Positions 1-6,964 of a stretch of DNA of 16,085 bases are shown piece after piece. Under the pieces are notes generated by a model, which saw only the letters and a list, made by a program, of their open reading frames with translations, was not told the DNA's origin and ran no database searches. The position numbers and the translations under genes were made by a program. The stretch comes from Desulfobacterales bacterium (GTDB lineage Bacteria; Desulfobacterota; Desulfobacteria; Desulfobacterales; Desulfosalsimonadaceae), in contig JAGXLE010000006.1 of the NCBI GenBank assembly GCA_018334855.1, forward strand, positions 1-16,085, in the 5' to 3' direction. Every line of letters starts with the position of its first letter. Position 1 is the first letter of the stretch.

Positions 1-2
1 TG

Positions 3-427
3 ATCACCTGCACCATAGAGTTTGATCACCATGCCATAGGGCGGCAGAGCTATCAAATCGAGCTGGGAGATGAACGCTTTGACACCGAGATATCGGGAGC
101 AGGACCTTCGGCTTCATGCACGAGCTCGAACTTCTTCAGTTCTATGGCCTGGGCAGAGGAGGATCGCTTGAAAATGCAGTGGCCATAGACGAAACCGGCG
201 TAGTCAATGAGGAAGGGCTGCGCTGGCCCGACGAATTTGTCCGCCACAAAATCCTTGACTGCATAGGAGATTTTTCACTGCTGGGGCTGCCGATCCTGGG
301 CCATATAACGCTTCACAAGTCGGGCCACAATTTCAACCACGAGTTTTTAAAAGCCTTTTTCAAAAACAAACAATCCTGGAAAACCTCAACAATTGAAACA
401 ATCGAAGCTGCCACAGCCTCGCGATAA
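3..427 (+). CDS. lpxC: LpxC, UDP-3-O-acyl-N-acetylglucosamine deacetylase, C-terminal part with apparent frameshift
   Basis: LpxC is the zinc deacetylase that commits precursors to lipid A synthesis; it acts in the cytoplasm. Only the C-terminal part lies in the window. From base 3 one frame reads ITCTIEFDHHAIGRQSYQ and on to FDTEIS, which matches the family. From about base 98 the match continues in the next frame as SRTFGFMHELELLQ, then GRGGSLENA, NEEGLRWPDEFVRHKILD and KSGHNFNHEFL. Known zinc and catalytic residues are visible: the His and Asp of HKILD (codons at 245 and 257) and the His of KSGH (codon at 326). The join needs one extra base between about 93 and 101, where family members read IS-R-[AS]-R-TFGF. 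An ATG at 116 lies inside the conserved domain and is not a credible natural start. The gene is normally essential, so a sequencing or assembly error is more likely than a true pseudogene. Confidence 0.9.
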
Positions 428-461
428 TTGAAAACATCGGACAGACAAGGACCCGAAACGG

Positions 462-474
462 CTCCGCACCGGAG
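462..474 (+). promoter_or_regulatory. Small hairpin covering the ribosome binding site of the DUF4390 gene
   Basis: CTCCG (462-466), a CAC loop and CGGAG (470-474) form a perfect 5-bp stem. The 3' arm contains the GGAG Shine-Dalgarno sequence, five bases before the ATG at 480. The structure would partly hide the ribosome binding site unless it is opened, for example by ribosomes finishing lpxC 35 bases upstream. The stem is short, so its effect in the cell is uncertain. Confidence 0.35.
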
Positions 475-479
475 ATAAA

Positions 480-1055
480 ATGTCTTTACGTTTTACAGCT
501 GTTAAATTATTTGCAGCGGTTCTGCTGCTGAGCGTAAGTCTGCCCGCCCCCCTGCAGGCCCAGCAGGCCCGTCTCACCGATATGGTGGCAAGCAATACCC
601 GCGACAACCTTCTTCTTTTTGTCAAGGTAGAGGGCGCTTTTACTGAAAAAATGAAAGAAGCTGTATTAAACGGAATCCCAACATCTTTTTCCTTTATCGT
701 AACCCTGGAAAAAATAAACCCCTTTTTTTTGCCGAACAAAACCGTGGCGGAAAAAAAAGTCACACATACCATCAAGTATGAAACCCTCAAAAAGAAATTC
801 ACGGTAAAGCGTTCATGGGAAGACAACCGCGCCCTGACCACGGATTCCTTTAAAGAGGCCCAGCAGTGGATGTCTGAGATAAAAAGCCTGCCCGTGGCAT
901 CGCTTAAAGAGCTGAAAAAGGACAAGCGCTACAGGCTCAGCGCAAAAGCAGAGCTTGACACTGTTGAACTCCCTTTTTTCCTGGATTACATTTTCTTCTT
1001 TGTATCTCTCTGGAACTTTGAAACCGACTGGAAAAGCATTGAATTCGTCCATTAA
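480..1055 (+). CDS. DUF4390 domain-containing exported protein
   Basis: This 191-residue protein matches my recollection of DUF4390, a family of unknown function often found just upstream of NtrY-type kinases. Residues 1 to about 27 form a signal peptide: Arg4 and Lys9, a hydrophobic core (LFAAVLLLSVSL), then PLQA before QQARL. The mature part is predicted to be periplasmic or attached to the outer face of the inner membrane. It is mostly beta-like with many Lys and aromatic residues, and ends with the aromatic stretch FFLDYIFFFVSLW followed by a FETDW tail. No enzymatic motif is visible. GGAG at 471-474 supports the start. The gene lies 52 bases after lpxC and 48 before the kinase, so co-transcription is likely. 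T8 (723-730) and A8 (751-758) runs sit within the reading frame. The family call is fairly secure; any role with the kinase is inference. Confidence 0.8.
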   Translation: MSLRFTAVKLFAAVLLLSVSLPAPLQAQQARLTDMVASNTRDNLLLFVKVEGAFTEKMKEAVLNGIPTSFSFIVTLEKINPFFLPNKTVAEKKVTHTIKYETLKKKFTVKRSWEDNRALTTDSFKEAQQWMSEIKSLPVASLKELKKDKRYRLSAKAELDTVELPFFLDYIFFFVSLWNFETDWKSIEFVH

Positions 1056-1071
1056 AGACCGGCGGAAGAAG

Positions 1072-1107
1072 ATGTTTGTCCTTGTTTTTCAAAGCACACG
1101 CAAATGA
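1072..1107 (+). CDS. Possible 11-codon leader ORF overlapping the ntrY start
   Basis: A small reading frame, MFVLVFQSTRK, starts at 1072 directly after a purine-rich GGAAGAAG (1064-1071). It ends in TGA at 1105-1107, so it overlaps the kinase ATG at 1104 in an ATGA junction. The kinase start itself has no clear Shine-Dalgarno sequence, and there is no other in-frame start between the previous stop and 1104. Translation of the small frame could deliver ribosomes to the kinase start. The spacing of the purine tract to the ATG is very short, so this is only a candidate. Confidence 0.25.
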   Translation: MFVLVFQSTRK

Positions 1108-3341
1108 AACAGAATCGATATATTATACCCAAGCCCCCGGATATGGCGGCTGACCGTCTCCGCCGTAGACGTGACTTTATTATCATAGGCATAGTGCTCG
1201 CTATTGTCTGCCTGCTGTCATACCTGATTATCCAGCCGATGATGACCGGAACAAACATGCCGGTATCGAACATGATGCTGATGTTTATCCTCATCAACAT
1301 CAATATGCTGCTTATTATTCTGCTGATATTTCTGGTTTTCCGCAACGTGGTCAAGCTGTTCTACGAAAGGCGCAGCAGGATACCGGGGACAAAGCTTCGC
1401 ACAAAACTGGTTGCCGCATTTATTTCTCTGAGCCTGCTTCCCGCGGGCGTACTTTTTGCTTTTTCGCTGCATTTTATAACCACCAGTATCGAGTTCTGGT
1501 TTCAGGTGCCCATTGAACAGGCCCTGGACAACTCGCTTGCCGTGGGCAGGAGCATGTACCAGCACGTGGAAAACAACAACCGGTTTTTCCTGGAAAAAGC
1601 CGCCTACCAGCTCAGTACCCGCAAACTGCTCGCATCTGAGAACAAAGACGATCTGGCCAATTACGTGCAGGTGGTGCAGCGGGAGTTTAACCTGGATGCA
1701 GTGGAAGCCTACAACAACAATTTCAAAAGGCTGACCTTCTCCACCGCCGAAAGGCTGCCTGCGGACTCGCTGTCCGCACTGGATGCCAACCATCTCCAGA
1801 AAGTCATCTCATCGTCATCTGCCACTACTTCCACTTCGGAACTGCTATCAAGCGGAGAACTGATCCGAAACATTTCCACAATTCCCTTCGGAACCAAGGA
1901 AATGGAAGTCAAGGGTTTTGTCGTTATCAGCGTTTTACTCCCTGCAGACATGGCCGAGCACCTGGACTCCATATCCCAGGGACTCGAAGAATACAAGCAA
2001 ATAGAAATGCTCAAGCAGCCCATCCGTATTACCTACTACATCACTCTTTCGGTGGTGGCCCTGCTGGTCGTATTCTGCGCCATCTGGGTGGGGATGTATC
2101 TGTCACGCTCCATCACCATCCCGATCATGGAGCTTGCCGAAGGGACCAGGAAAGTATCGGAAGGAGACCTGACCTACAACATCAACGTGGTGGCAGACGA
2201 TGAGATGAAGACACTGGTGGACTCCTTTAACCAGATGACAAGAGAACTGCGGTTTAACCGCAGAGAGCTGGAATACTCGGCCAGGAAACTCTACGAGCAG
2301 AATATGGAAATAGAAGAGCGGCGAAGGTACATGGAAATCGTGTTAAACAACGTATCCACCGGTGTGATTTCCATAGACGGCAACGGCCTGATCACCACCA
2401 TCAATGCCTCGGCAGAGCAGATGCTGCAGATAAGCGCTTCTGACGTGATAAAGAAAAACTACAGGCAACTGCTCGAGAAGCAATATCCGAAGCTTGCCGG
2501 CGAAATAATGGAGCGATTTGAACAGCATGCCGAAGACAGTGTCTCAAAGTCGCTGCATCTTACCATCAACGGCCAGCGCCGGACCTTCAAGGTCAACTTC
2601 AACTCGCTAAAAGACGAATCCGGCCGGCACATGGGCATCGTGATAGTCTTTGACGACCTGACCGAACTTGAAAAAGCCCAGCGCATGGCAGCCTGGCGCG
2701 AAGTGGCAAGGCGTATCGCTCACGAGGTAAAAAACCCGCTGACACCGATTTCCCTGTCGGCCCAGCGCCTCAGGCGCAAATACCAGAAAGAAGTCAGCGA
2801 CCCGGTTTTCCAGGAATGCACCCAGACCATTATCGATCACACAGACCTGATCCGCAACCTGGTTAACGAATTTTCCTCCTTTGCAAGGTTTCCCACTGCT
2901 GATCCGGTCCTCTGCGACCTGGCACCCATCATACATGAATCTATCGCACTCTACAGGGAAGGTCACCCGGCAATTGATTTTTCCGTGGAGATAGACGATG
3001 ATCTTCCCCAGCTCAATCTGGACCGGCAGCAGATCAAGCAGACCCTGATCAACCTGATCGACAATGCTATTGCCGCCATCCGCGACCGGGGACGGATCAT
3101 AATAACGGCAAAAATGGACGAGGCGCGGGAAAATGTCCGGATAACAATTGCCGACACCGGCTCAGGAATTCCGGATCAGGACAAGCCCTACCTTTTCGAG
3201 CCGGATTTCACCACCAAAAAATCAGGAATGGGTCTGGGCCTGGCTATTGTAAGCACCATCGTGGCAGATCACCACGGAAGGATCATAACGGAGGACAACC
3301 ACCCGCAGGGCGCAAAATTTATAATTGAATTACCGGTATAA
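1104..3341 (+). CDS. ntrY: NtrY-like membrane sensor histidine kinase
   Basis: This 745-residue sensor kinase is predicted to phosphorylate the response regulator encoded next. Layout in order: three hydrophobic segments near residues 24-46, 57-79 and 100-124; an extracytoplasmic sensor region to about 305; a further membrane segment near 308-332; HAMP about 333-386; PAS about 408-520; HisKA with phospho-acceptor His540 in RIAHEVKNPLTP; and a HATPase_c domain with N-box Asn654 (NLIDNA), G1 DTGSG at 684-688 and G2 GMGLGL at 708-713. Several N-terminal membrane segments followed by a periplasmic loop, HAMP, PAS and kinase is the NtrY arrangement. NtrY/NtrX pairs respond to nitrogen status or envelope and redox signals in other bacteria; the signal here is unknown. 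All kinase boxes look intact. The ATG at 1104 is the first possible start in frame. It lacks an obvious Shine-Dalgarno sequence and may rely on coupling to upstream translation. Confidence 0.9.
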   Translation: MKQNRYIIPKPPDMAADRLRRRRDFIIIGIVLAIVCLLSYLIIQPMMTGTNMPVSNMMLMFILININMLLIILLIFLVFRNVVKLFYERRSRIPGTKLRTKLVAAFISLSLLPAGVLFAFSLHFITTSIEFWFQVPIEQALDNSLAVGRSMYQHVENNNRFFLEKAAYQLSTRKLLASENKDDLANYVQVVQREFNLDAVEAYNNNFKRLTFSTAERLPADSLSALDANHLQKVISSSSATTSTSELLSSGELIRNISTIPFGTKEMEVKGFVVISVLLPADMAEHLDSISQGLEEYKQIEMLKQPIRITYYITLSVVALLVVFCAIWVGMYLSRSITIPIMELAEGTRKVSEGDLTYNINVVADDEMKTLVDSFNQMTRELRFNRRELEYSARKLYEQNMEIEERRRYMEIVLNNVSTGVISIDGNGLITTINASAEQMLQISASDVIKKNYRQLLEKQYPKLAGEIMERFEQHAEDSVSKSLHLTINGQRRTFKVNFNSLKDESGRHMGIVIVFDDLTELEKAQRMAAWREVARRIAHEVKNPLTPISLSAQRLRRKYQKEVSDPVFQECTQTIIDHTDLIRNLVNEFSSFARFPTADPVLCDLAPIIHESIALYREGHPAIDFSVEIDDDLPQLNLDRQQIKQTLINLIDNAIAAIRDRGRIIITAKMDEARENVRITIADTGSGIPDQDKPYLFEPDFTTKKSGMGLGLAIVSTIVADHHGRIITEDNHPQGAKFIIELPV

Positions 3342-3348
3342 AAAGTTT

Positions 3349-3380
3349 TAAGTGTTAAGTATAGTCATAAGTGTTAAGTA
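3349..3380 (+). repeat. Direct repeat of 13 bases, two copies, in the ntrY-ntrX gap
   Basis: TAAGTGTTAAGTA occurs at 3349-3361 and again, exactly, at 3368-3380, with starts 19 bases apart. Each copy carries two TAAGT-like half units. The first copy begins 7 bases after the ntrY stop codon. It could be a protein binding site or the trace of a small local duplication; the sequence alone does not decide. Confidence 0.7.
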
Positions 3381-3418
3381 AAATGATCAAGCGGGGGACT
3401 CTGTGACTGGTTCGGGCT

Positions 3419-3447
3419 TTTACATGTTCATGTGCAGGATTTAAACA
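3419..3447 (+). promoter_or_regulatory. Weak promoter-like element with overlapping dyad upstream of ntrX
   Basis: TTTACA at 3419-3424 is followed after 17 bases by TAAACA at 3442-3447, a modest match to a sigma-70-type promoter (5 of 6 and 3 of 6). A short dyad, ACATG-TT-CATGT, lies at 3422-3433 and overlaps the -35-like element, so a repressor or activator could act there. The 133-base gap (3342-3474) suggests that ntrX may have its own promoter besides read-through from ntrY. I found no GG-N10-GC sigma-54 element in the gap. Low certainty. Confidence 0.25.
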
Positions 3448-3474
3448 AAGGCACGAAAAAAGGGATAGCATAGC

Positions 3475-4845
3475 ATGTTTCCAACCATTTTGATCGTCGA
3501 TGACGAGGAATCAATCTTAAAGTCGCTAAGCGGCATACTCATGGACGAAGGCTTTGAAACCATAACCGCCACCAACGGTTATGAAGCATTAAAATGCATG
3601 GAAGAACACGCACCTGACCTGGTGCTGCTCGATATCTGGATGCCCGGCCTTGACGGAATAGACACGCTCAGGGAAATCAAAAAACACCACCCCTATGTAC
3701 AGGTCGTAATGATCACCGGTCACGGCACCATAGAAACCGCGGTAAGTTCCACTAAAATGGGCGCTTACGACTTCATCGAAAAACCGCTCAATATCGACCG
3801 GGTCATAGTAGCCATCAACAACGCTCTTAACTTCCGGAGACTTGAAGAGGAAAACCAGTTTCTGCGGAAAAAAAGCATAGAAAAGTATGCCATAACCGGC
3901 GATTGCCCGGCCACGGCAGAGCTGAAAAAACAGGTCGGCATTGCCGCGCCCACCGACGCCTGGATACTTATAACGGGAGAAAACGGCACGGGCAAGGAAC
4001 TGGTAGCCCGCACCATTCACCAGCTATCCGGCCGTTCCGACAAGCCGCTGGTGGATGTTAACTGCGCGGCCCTTTCAGATGAAGGCCTGGAAAACGAACT
4101 GCTGGGTCATGAAAAAGGAGCTTTTTCCGGCGCGGCAACCAAAAAACACGGAAAATTTGAAATGGCCCATGGAGGAACCATTTTTTTCGACGAAATAGGC
4201 GACATGGGGATGAAAACCCAGGCAACCATCCTGCGGATACTCGAGGAAAGACAGTTTCAGCGCCTGGGAGGCGGCCGGACAATACCGCTGGATGTACGGG
4301 TGATCGCCTCCACCAACAAGGACCTGAAAAATGCTATAGATGAAGGCAAATTCCGCGAAGACCTCTACTTCCGGCTAAATGTCGTGCCCTTACACGTTCC
4401 TCCCCTGAGGGAGCGAATAGACGACATCCCGGCCCTGGTTGAAGTATTTCTTGCAAAGACGGCCGAAGAAAGCCGCACCACGCCGAAAAAAATGACCGGA
4501 GAGGCTATTGAGGCATTAAAACAGTATCACTGGCCCGGCAATGTCAGGGAGCTCAAAAACCTGGTGGAACGCCTGGACATAATGACCGGAAAAGACACCA
4601 TTGACCTCGAAGACATTCCTGCACCCTATTACCAGGTGGATAAGAACGGAGAAAAAGCTGAGGAGCCCGGCCTTTATTCACTTTTTTCATACAACCGGCT
4701 AAAGGATGCCCAGCACGCCTTTGAGGAGGCATTTATAGCCAGGAAATTGAAAGACTTTGATTTCAATATATCAGAAACCGCCAAAAAGGCCGGTGTGGAC
4801 AAGTCATACGTAAAAAAGGTCCGCCAGAAAATCTATCCCGCTTAA
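3475..4845 (+). CDS. ntrX: NtrX-like sigma-54-type response regulator (REC-AAA+-HTH)
   Basis: This 456-residue regulator is the likely partner of the preceding kinase. The receiver domain (about 3-120) has acidic Asp9/Asp10, phospho-acceptor Asp53 (LLDIWMPG), Thr81 and Lys103. The wording LDIWMPGLDG and GAYDFIEKP is typical of NtrX. The AAA+ domain (about 143-370) has Walker A GENGTGKE at 168-175, Walker B with Asp239/Glu240 and an arginine-finger region. The loop that contacts sigma-54 reads GAFSGA at 215-220 in place of GAFTGA, so the key Thr is Ser. Alphaproteobacterial NtrX proteins often lose this loop entirely; here it is kept with a conservative change. The C-terminal helix-turn-helix (about 410-456) fits a Fis-type fold (NISETAKKAGVDKSYVKKV) but has an unusual recognition helix. 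An AGGG at 3461-3464, ten bases before the ATG, is a weak ribosome binding site. It is probably still a sigma-54-dependent activator. Confidence 0.88.
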   Translation: MFPTILIVDDEESILKSLSGILMDEGFETITATNGYEALKCMEEHAPDLVLLDIWMPGLDGIDTLREIKKHHPYVQVVMITGHGTIETAVSSTKMGAYDFIEKPLNIDRVIVAINNALNFRRLEEENQFLRKKSIEKYAITGDCPATAELKKQVGIAAPTDAWILITGENGTGKELVARTIHQLSGRSDKPLVDVNCAALSDEGLENELLGHEKGAFSGAATKKHGKFEMAHGGTIFFDEIGDMGMKTQATILRILEERQFQRLGGGRTIPLDVRVIASTNKDLKNAIDEGKFREDLYFRLNVVPLHVPPLRERIDDIPALVEVFLAKTAEESRTTPKKMTGEAIEALKQYHWPGNVRELKNLVERLDIMTGKDTIDLEDIPAPYYQVDKNGEKAEEPGLYSLFSYNRLKDAQHAFEEAFIARKLKDFDFNISETAKKAGVDKSYVKKVRQKIYPA

Positions 4846-4856
4846 CCCGTTAAAAC

Positions 4857-5441
4857 ATGCAGGTAATCGCAGGCCAATTCAAAGGCAGGAAACTGTTTGC
4901 CCCTCCGGGCCGCTCCACCCGTCCCACTTCGGGCAAAGTGCGCGAGGCGGTCTTTAACATCTGTGCAGATATTGTCAGGGGCGCCATGGTGGCGGACCTG
5001 TTTGCCGGCACAGGAGCCATGGGCATAGAAGCCTTGAGCCGGGGGGCCGGATACACGGTCTTTGTTGAAGCAGACCGGGGCGCCGCAGAACTGATCAAAA
5101 AAAATTTGGCCGTGTGCAGGGCGCTGGACCGTGCCTCTGTCTTCTGCCACGACCTTCGGCATGCCTCCAGGGTCCTGGAAAACGCAGGGGCCGCCTTTGA
5201 TCTTGTTTTCATGGACCCGCCATACAATGCGGGCGCTCTTGGGCCGGCACTGCAAAACCTTATAAAAAGCGGGACTCTTGCGCCAGAAGCGGTGGTGGTT
5301 GTCGAACATTCACCTTCAGAGCCCGTGTACCGCGATCCGGCCGTACTTGAAGAATTTGACAGGCGCAGGTACGGAAAAACTGTTGTAAGCTTCCTCTCAC
5401 ATGTGGTAGCAAACAGAAAAAAACCGGCTGAACCCATTTAG
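4857..5441 (+). CDS. rsmD: RsmD, 16S rRNA (guanine966-N2)-methyltransferase
   Basis: RsmD methylates N2 of G966 in 16S rRNA, using S-adenosylmethionine, during small-subunit assembly in the cytoplasm. The 194-residue length is usual for the family. Visible features are the N-terminal VIAGQFKGRKL start typical of RsmD, RPTSGKVREAVFNI (substrate and SAM region), the SAM-binding motif VADLFAGTGAMGIE at about 45-58, and the catalytic DPPY at 120-123 characteristic of N2-guanine and N6-adenine methyltransferases. The gene starts 11 bases after ntrX and probably shares its transcript. No strong Shine-Dalgarno sequence precedes the ATG, so translation may depend on coupling. The adjacent coaD gene is a very common partner of rsmD, which supports both calls. 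Confidence 0.95.
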   Translation: MQVIAGQFKGRKLFAPPGRSTRPTSGKVREAVFNICADIVRGAMVADLFAGTGAMGIEALSRGAGYTVFVEADRGAAELIKKNLAVCRALDRASVFCHDLRHASRVLENAGAAFDLVFMDPPYNAGALGPALQNLIKSGTLAPEAVVVVEHSPSEPVYRDPAVLEEFDRRRYGKTVVSFLSHVVANRKKPAEPI

Positions 5442-5476
5442 ACAGTGTCACCCGAGAGCCAACACAGGAAAAGGAA

Positions 5477-5977
5477 ATGGAAAAAATAGCGATTTATCCC
5501 GGTTCTTTCGATCCGGTCACAAACGGGCACCTCGATATCATCGAGCGCGGTCTGAAAATATTTGACCGGATCATTATCACAATACTTGAAAACCCGTCAA
5601 AACAGCTTCTTTTTTCAGTGGCCGAACGAGAGGAGCTGTTAAGAAAGTCCCTTCCGGAGTTTACCGACGTGGAAATCGCATCCTACGACGGGCTCCTGGT
5701 CGATTTCGCCAAACAGCGCGGTGCACATGCCATCCTGAGAGGCATGCGGGCGGTCTCTGATTTTGAGTACGAGTTCCAGATGGCACTGATGAACCGCAGG
5801 CTCAACCGGGAAATCCAGACCGTCTTTCTGATGACCGGGCTGAGGTGGATATTTACCAGCTCCTCGATCATCAAGGAAGCAGCAAAGTTCGGAGGAAACA
5901 TCGAGAGCATGGTTCCCCCGCCCGTTCAGAAAAAACTGGAAGAAAAATTTAACAGATCTATAGGGGAAAATAAATAA
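5477..5977 (+). CDS. coaD: CoaD, phosphopantetheine adenylyltransferase
   Basis: CoaD transfers AMP from ATP to 4'-phosphopantetheine, giving dephospho-CoA, the penultimate step of coenzyme A synthesis. The 166-residue protein has the standard length. It shows YPGSFDPVTNGH with the nucleotidyltransferase TxGH motif at 15-18, RGMRAVSDFEYEFQMALMNR in the middle, and the C-terminal FTSSSIIKE at 126-134, a form of the ISSSxxRE ATP-binding motif. A strong AGGAAAAGGAA tract before the ATG supports the start. The gene lies 35 bases after rsmD. It ends 7 bases from the stop of the convergent DUF368 gene, with no hairpin terminator between them. Confidence 0.97.
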   Translation: MEKIAIYPGSFDPVTNGHLDIIERGLKIFDRIIITILENPSKQLLFSVAEREELLRKSLPEFTDVEIASYDGLLVDFAKQRGAHAILRGMRAVSDFEYEFQMALMNRRLNREIQTVFLMTGLRWIFTSSSIIKEAAKFGGNIESMVPPPVQKKLEEKFNRSIGENK

Positions 5978-5984
5978 AGGGGGA

Positions 5985-6926
5985 TCACCGGGAAGGAACC
6001 GAACGCGTAAAGCGTGCAAGCAGGAGGACCAGGACAAACCCCGCGGCCATCAGCAGAACCGGCACCGCGGCCCCGGGCCAGAAACTGTCGGGAAGCACGT
6101 TTTTTTCACTTATCACCATTAGTTCCCCGTGAACCTTTTCCATCCGCACAGGCGTCTTCCAGGGCCAGATCTTTCGCAATGAGCCAAGCATCAGGCCGGT
6201 CAGACAGGCAAGCGCCGGGTTATGGAATTTTTCGAGCATAAACTTTAACACCCGGGAAAAACCGGCCAGCCCGAAAGCACAGCCGAGTGCAAAGATCCCC
6301 AGGACCGCAAGGTTTGAGGCAAGAAGCGGATTTTCCAGGGCGCCCAGTATAAATTCGTATTTTCCCAGTATCAGCAGAATAAAAGCCCCGCTGATTCCCG
6401 GCAGGATCATGGCGCATATGGCAAGCATTCCGGACAGGAATACAAAAGAAAAGGTTTCTGGTGTTTGAGCAGGCACCATCCCGACAATAAAATATGCCGA
6501 CACGGCTCCCGTGAAAAATGCAGCAACTGAGGCAGCCGACCAGCGGTTTACCTTTTGTCCCACCACCCACAGCGATGCCGCGATCAGGCCGAAAAACAGG
6601 CTCCAGGTCGGCACCGGATGATTATCAATCAGGTAAGTCATAACCCGGGCCAGGCTGAGAACCGCTATACCGATTCCGCAGAAAATACACACCAGGAATC
6701 GTACGTGGACTTCGGCCATTGCGCCTTTTAAGTCCAGGGAAAGCAGCTGCTTCACAGACCTTGCGCTAACCGACTTTACGGCAGCCAGAAGATCCTCGTA
6801 TATGCCGGTAATAAGGGCAATGGTGCCGCCTGAAACGCCCGGCACCGTGTCTGCCGCACCCATGAATGCGCCCTTTACGGCAAGCAGGGCTGCGGAGCGG
6901 CCCGTTTCAGGGCCCGGGGTACTCAT
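5985..6926 (-). CDS. DUF368 polytopic membrane protein (PopT-like, putative undecaprenyl-phosphate translocase)
   Basis: DUF368 proteins are inner-membrane proteins; work on the PopT group links them to returning the C55 lipid carrier undecaprenyl phosphate across the membrane for reuse in cell-wall synthesis. From the preferred start the protein has 313 residues with many hydrophobic segments. The family signature KGAFMGAADTVPGVSGGT lies at 18-35. A related segment recurs in the second half (ILPGISGAFILLILGKYE), placing PGVSG at 29-33 against PGISG at 176-180, which suggests an internal duplication. I chose the ATG at 6926 because homology begins just after it and a GGAAG lies nine bases upstream. 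A longer frame to 7013 would overlap pcm by 49 bases and add sequence that does not look conserved. The gene follows pcm on the same strand. The transport role is inferred from family literature. Confidence 0.87.
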   Translation of the reverse strand: MSTPGPETGRSAALLAVKGAFMGAADTVPGVSGGTIALITGIYEDLLAAVKSVSARSVKQLLSLDLKGAMAEVHVRFLVCIFCGIGIAVLSLARVMTYLIDNHPVPTWSLFFGLIAASLWVVGQKVNRWSAASVAAFFTGAVSAYFIVGMVPAQTPETFSFVFLSGMLAICAMILPGISGAFILLILGKYEFILGALENPLLASNLAVLGIFALGCAFGLAGFSRVLKFMLEKFHNPALACLTGLMLGSLRKIWPWKTPVRMEKVHGELMVISEKNVLPDSFWPGAAVPVLLMAAGFVLVLLLARFTRSVPSR

Positions 6927-6964
6927 AAATGCCGACTTCCAGGTAGTTTCAGAAGGGCCTCGGC

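Noticed and set aside
386..925. 179-codon minus-strand frame opposite lpxC and the DUF4390 gene
   Set aside because: It is antisense to two recognisable genes, Arg/Ser/Phe-rich, and resembles no family.
1218..1793. 191-codon minus-strand frame opposite ntrY
   Set aside because: His/Gln/Lys-rich translation of the opposite strand of a clear kinase gene; no ribosome binding site or domain.
3342..3474. Sigma-54 promoter upstream of ntrX
   Set aside because: No GG-N10-GC spaced -24/-12 pair was found in the gap.
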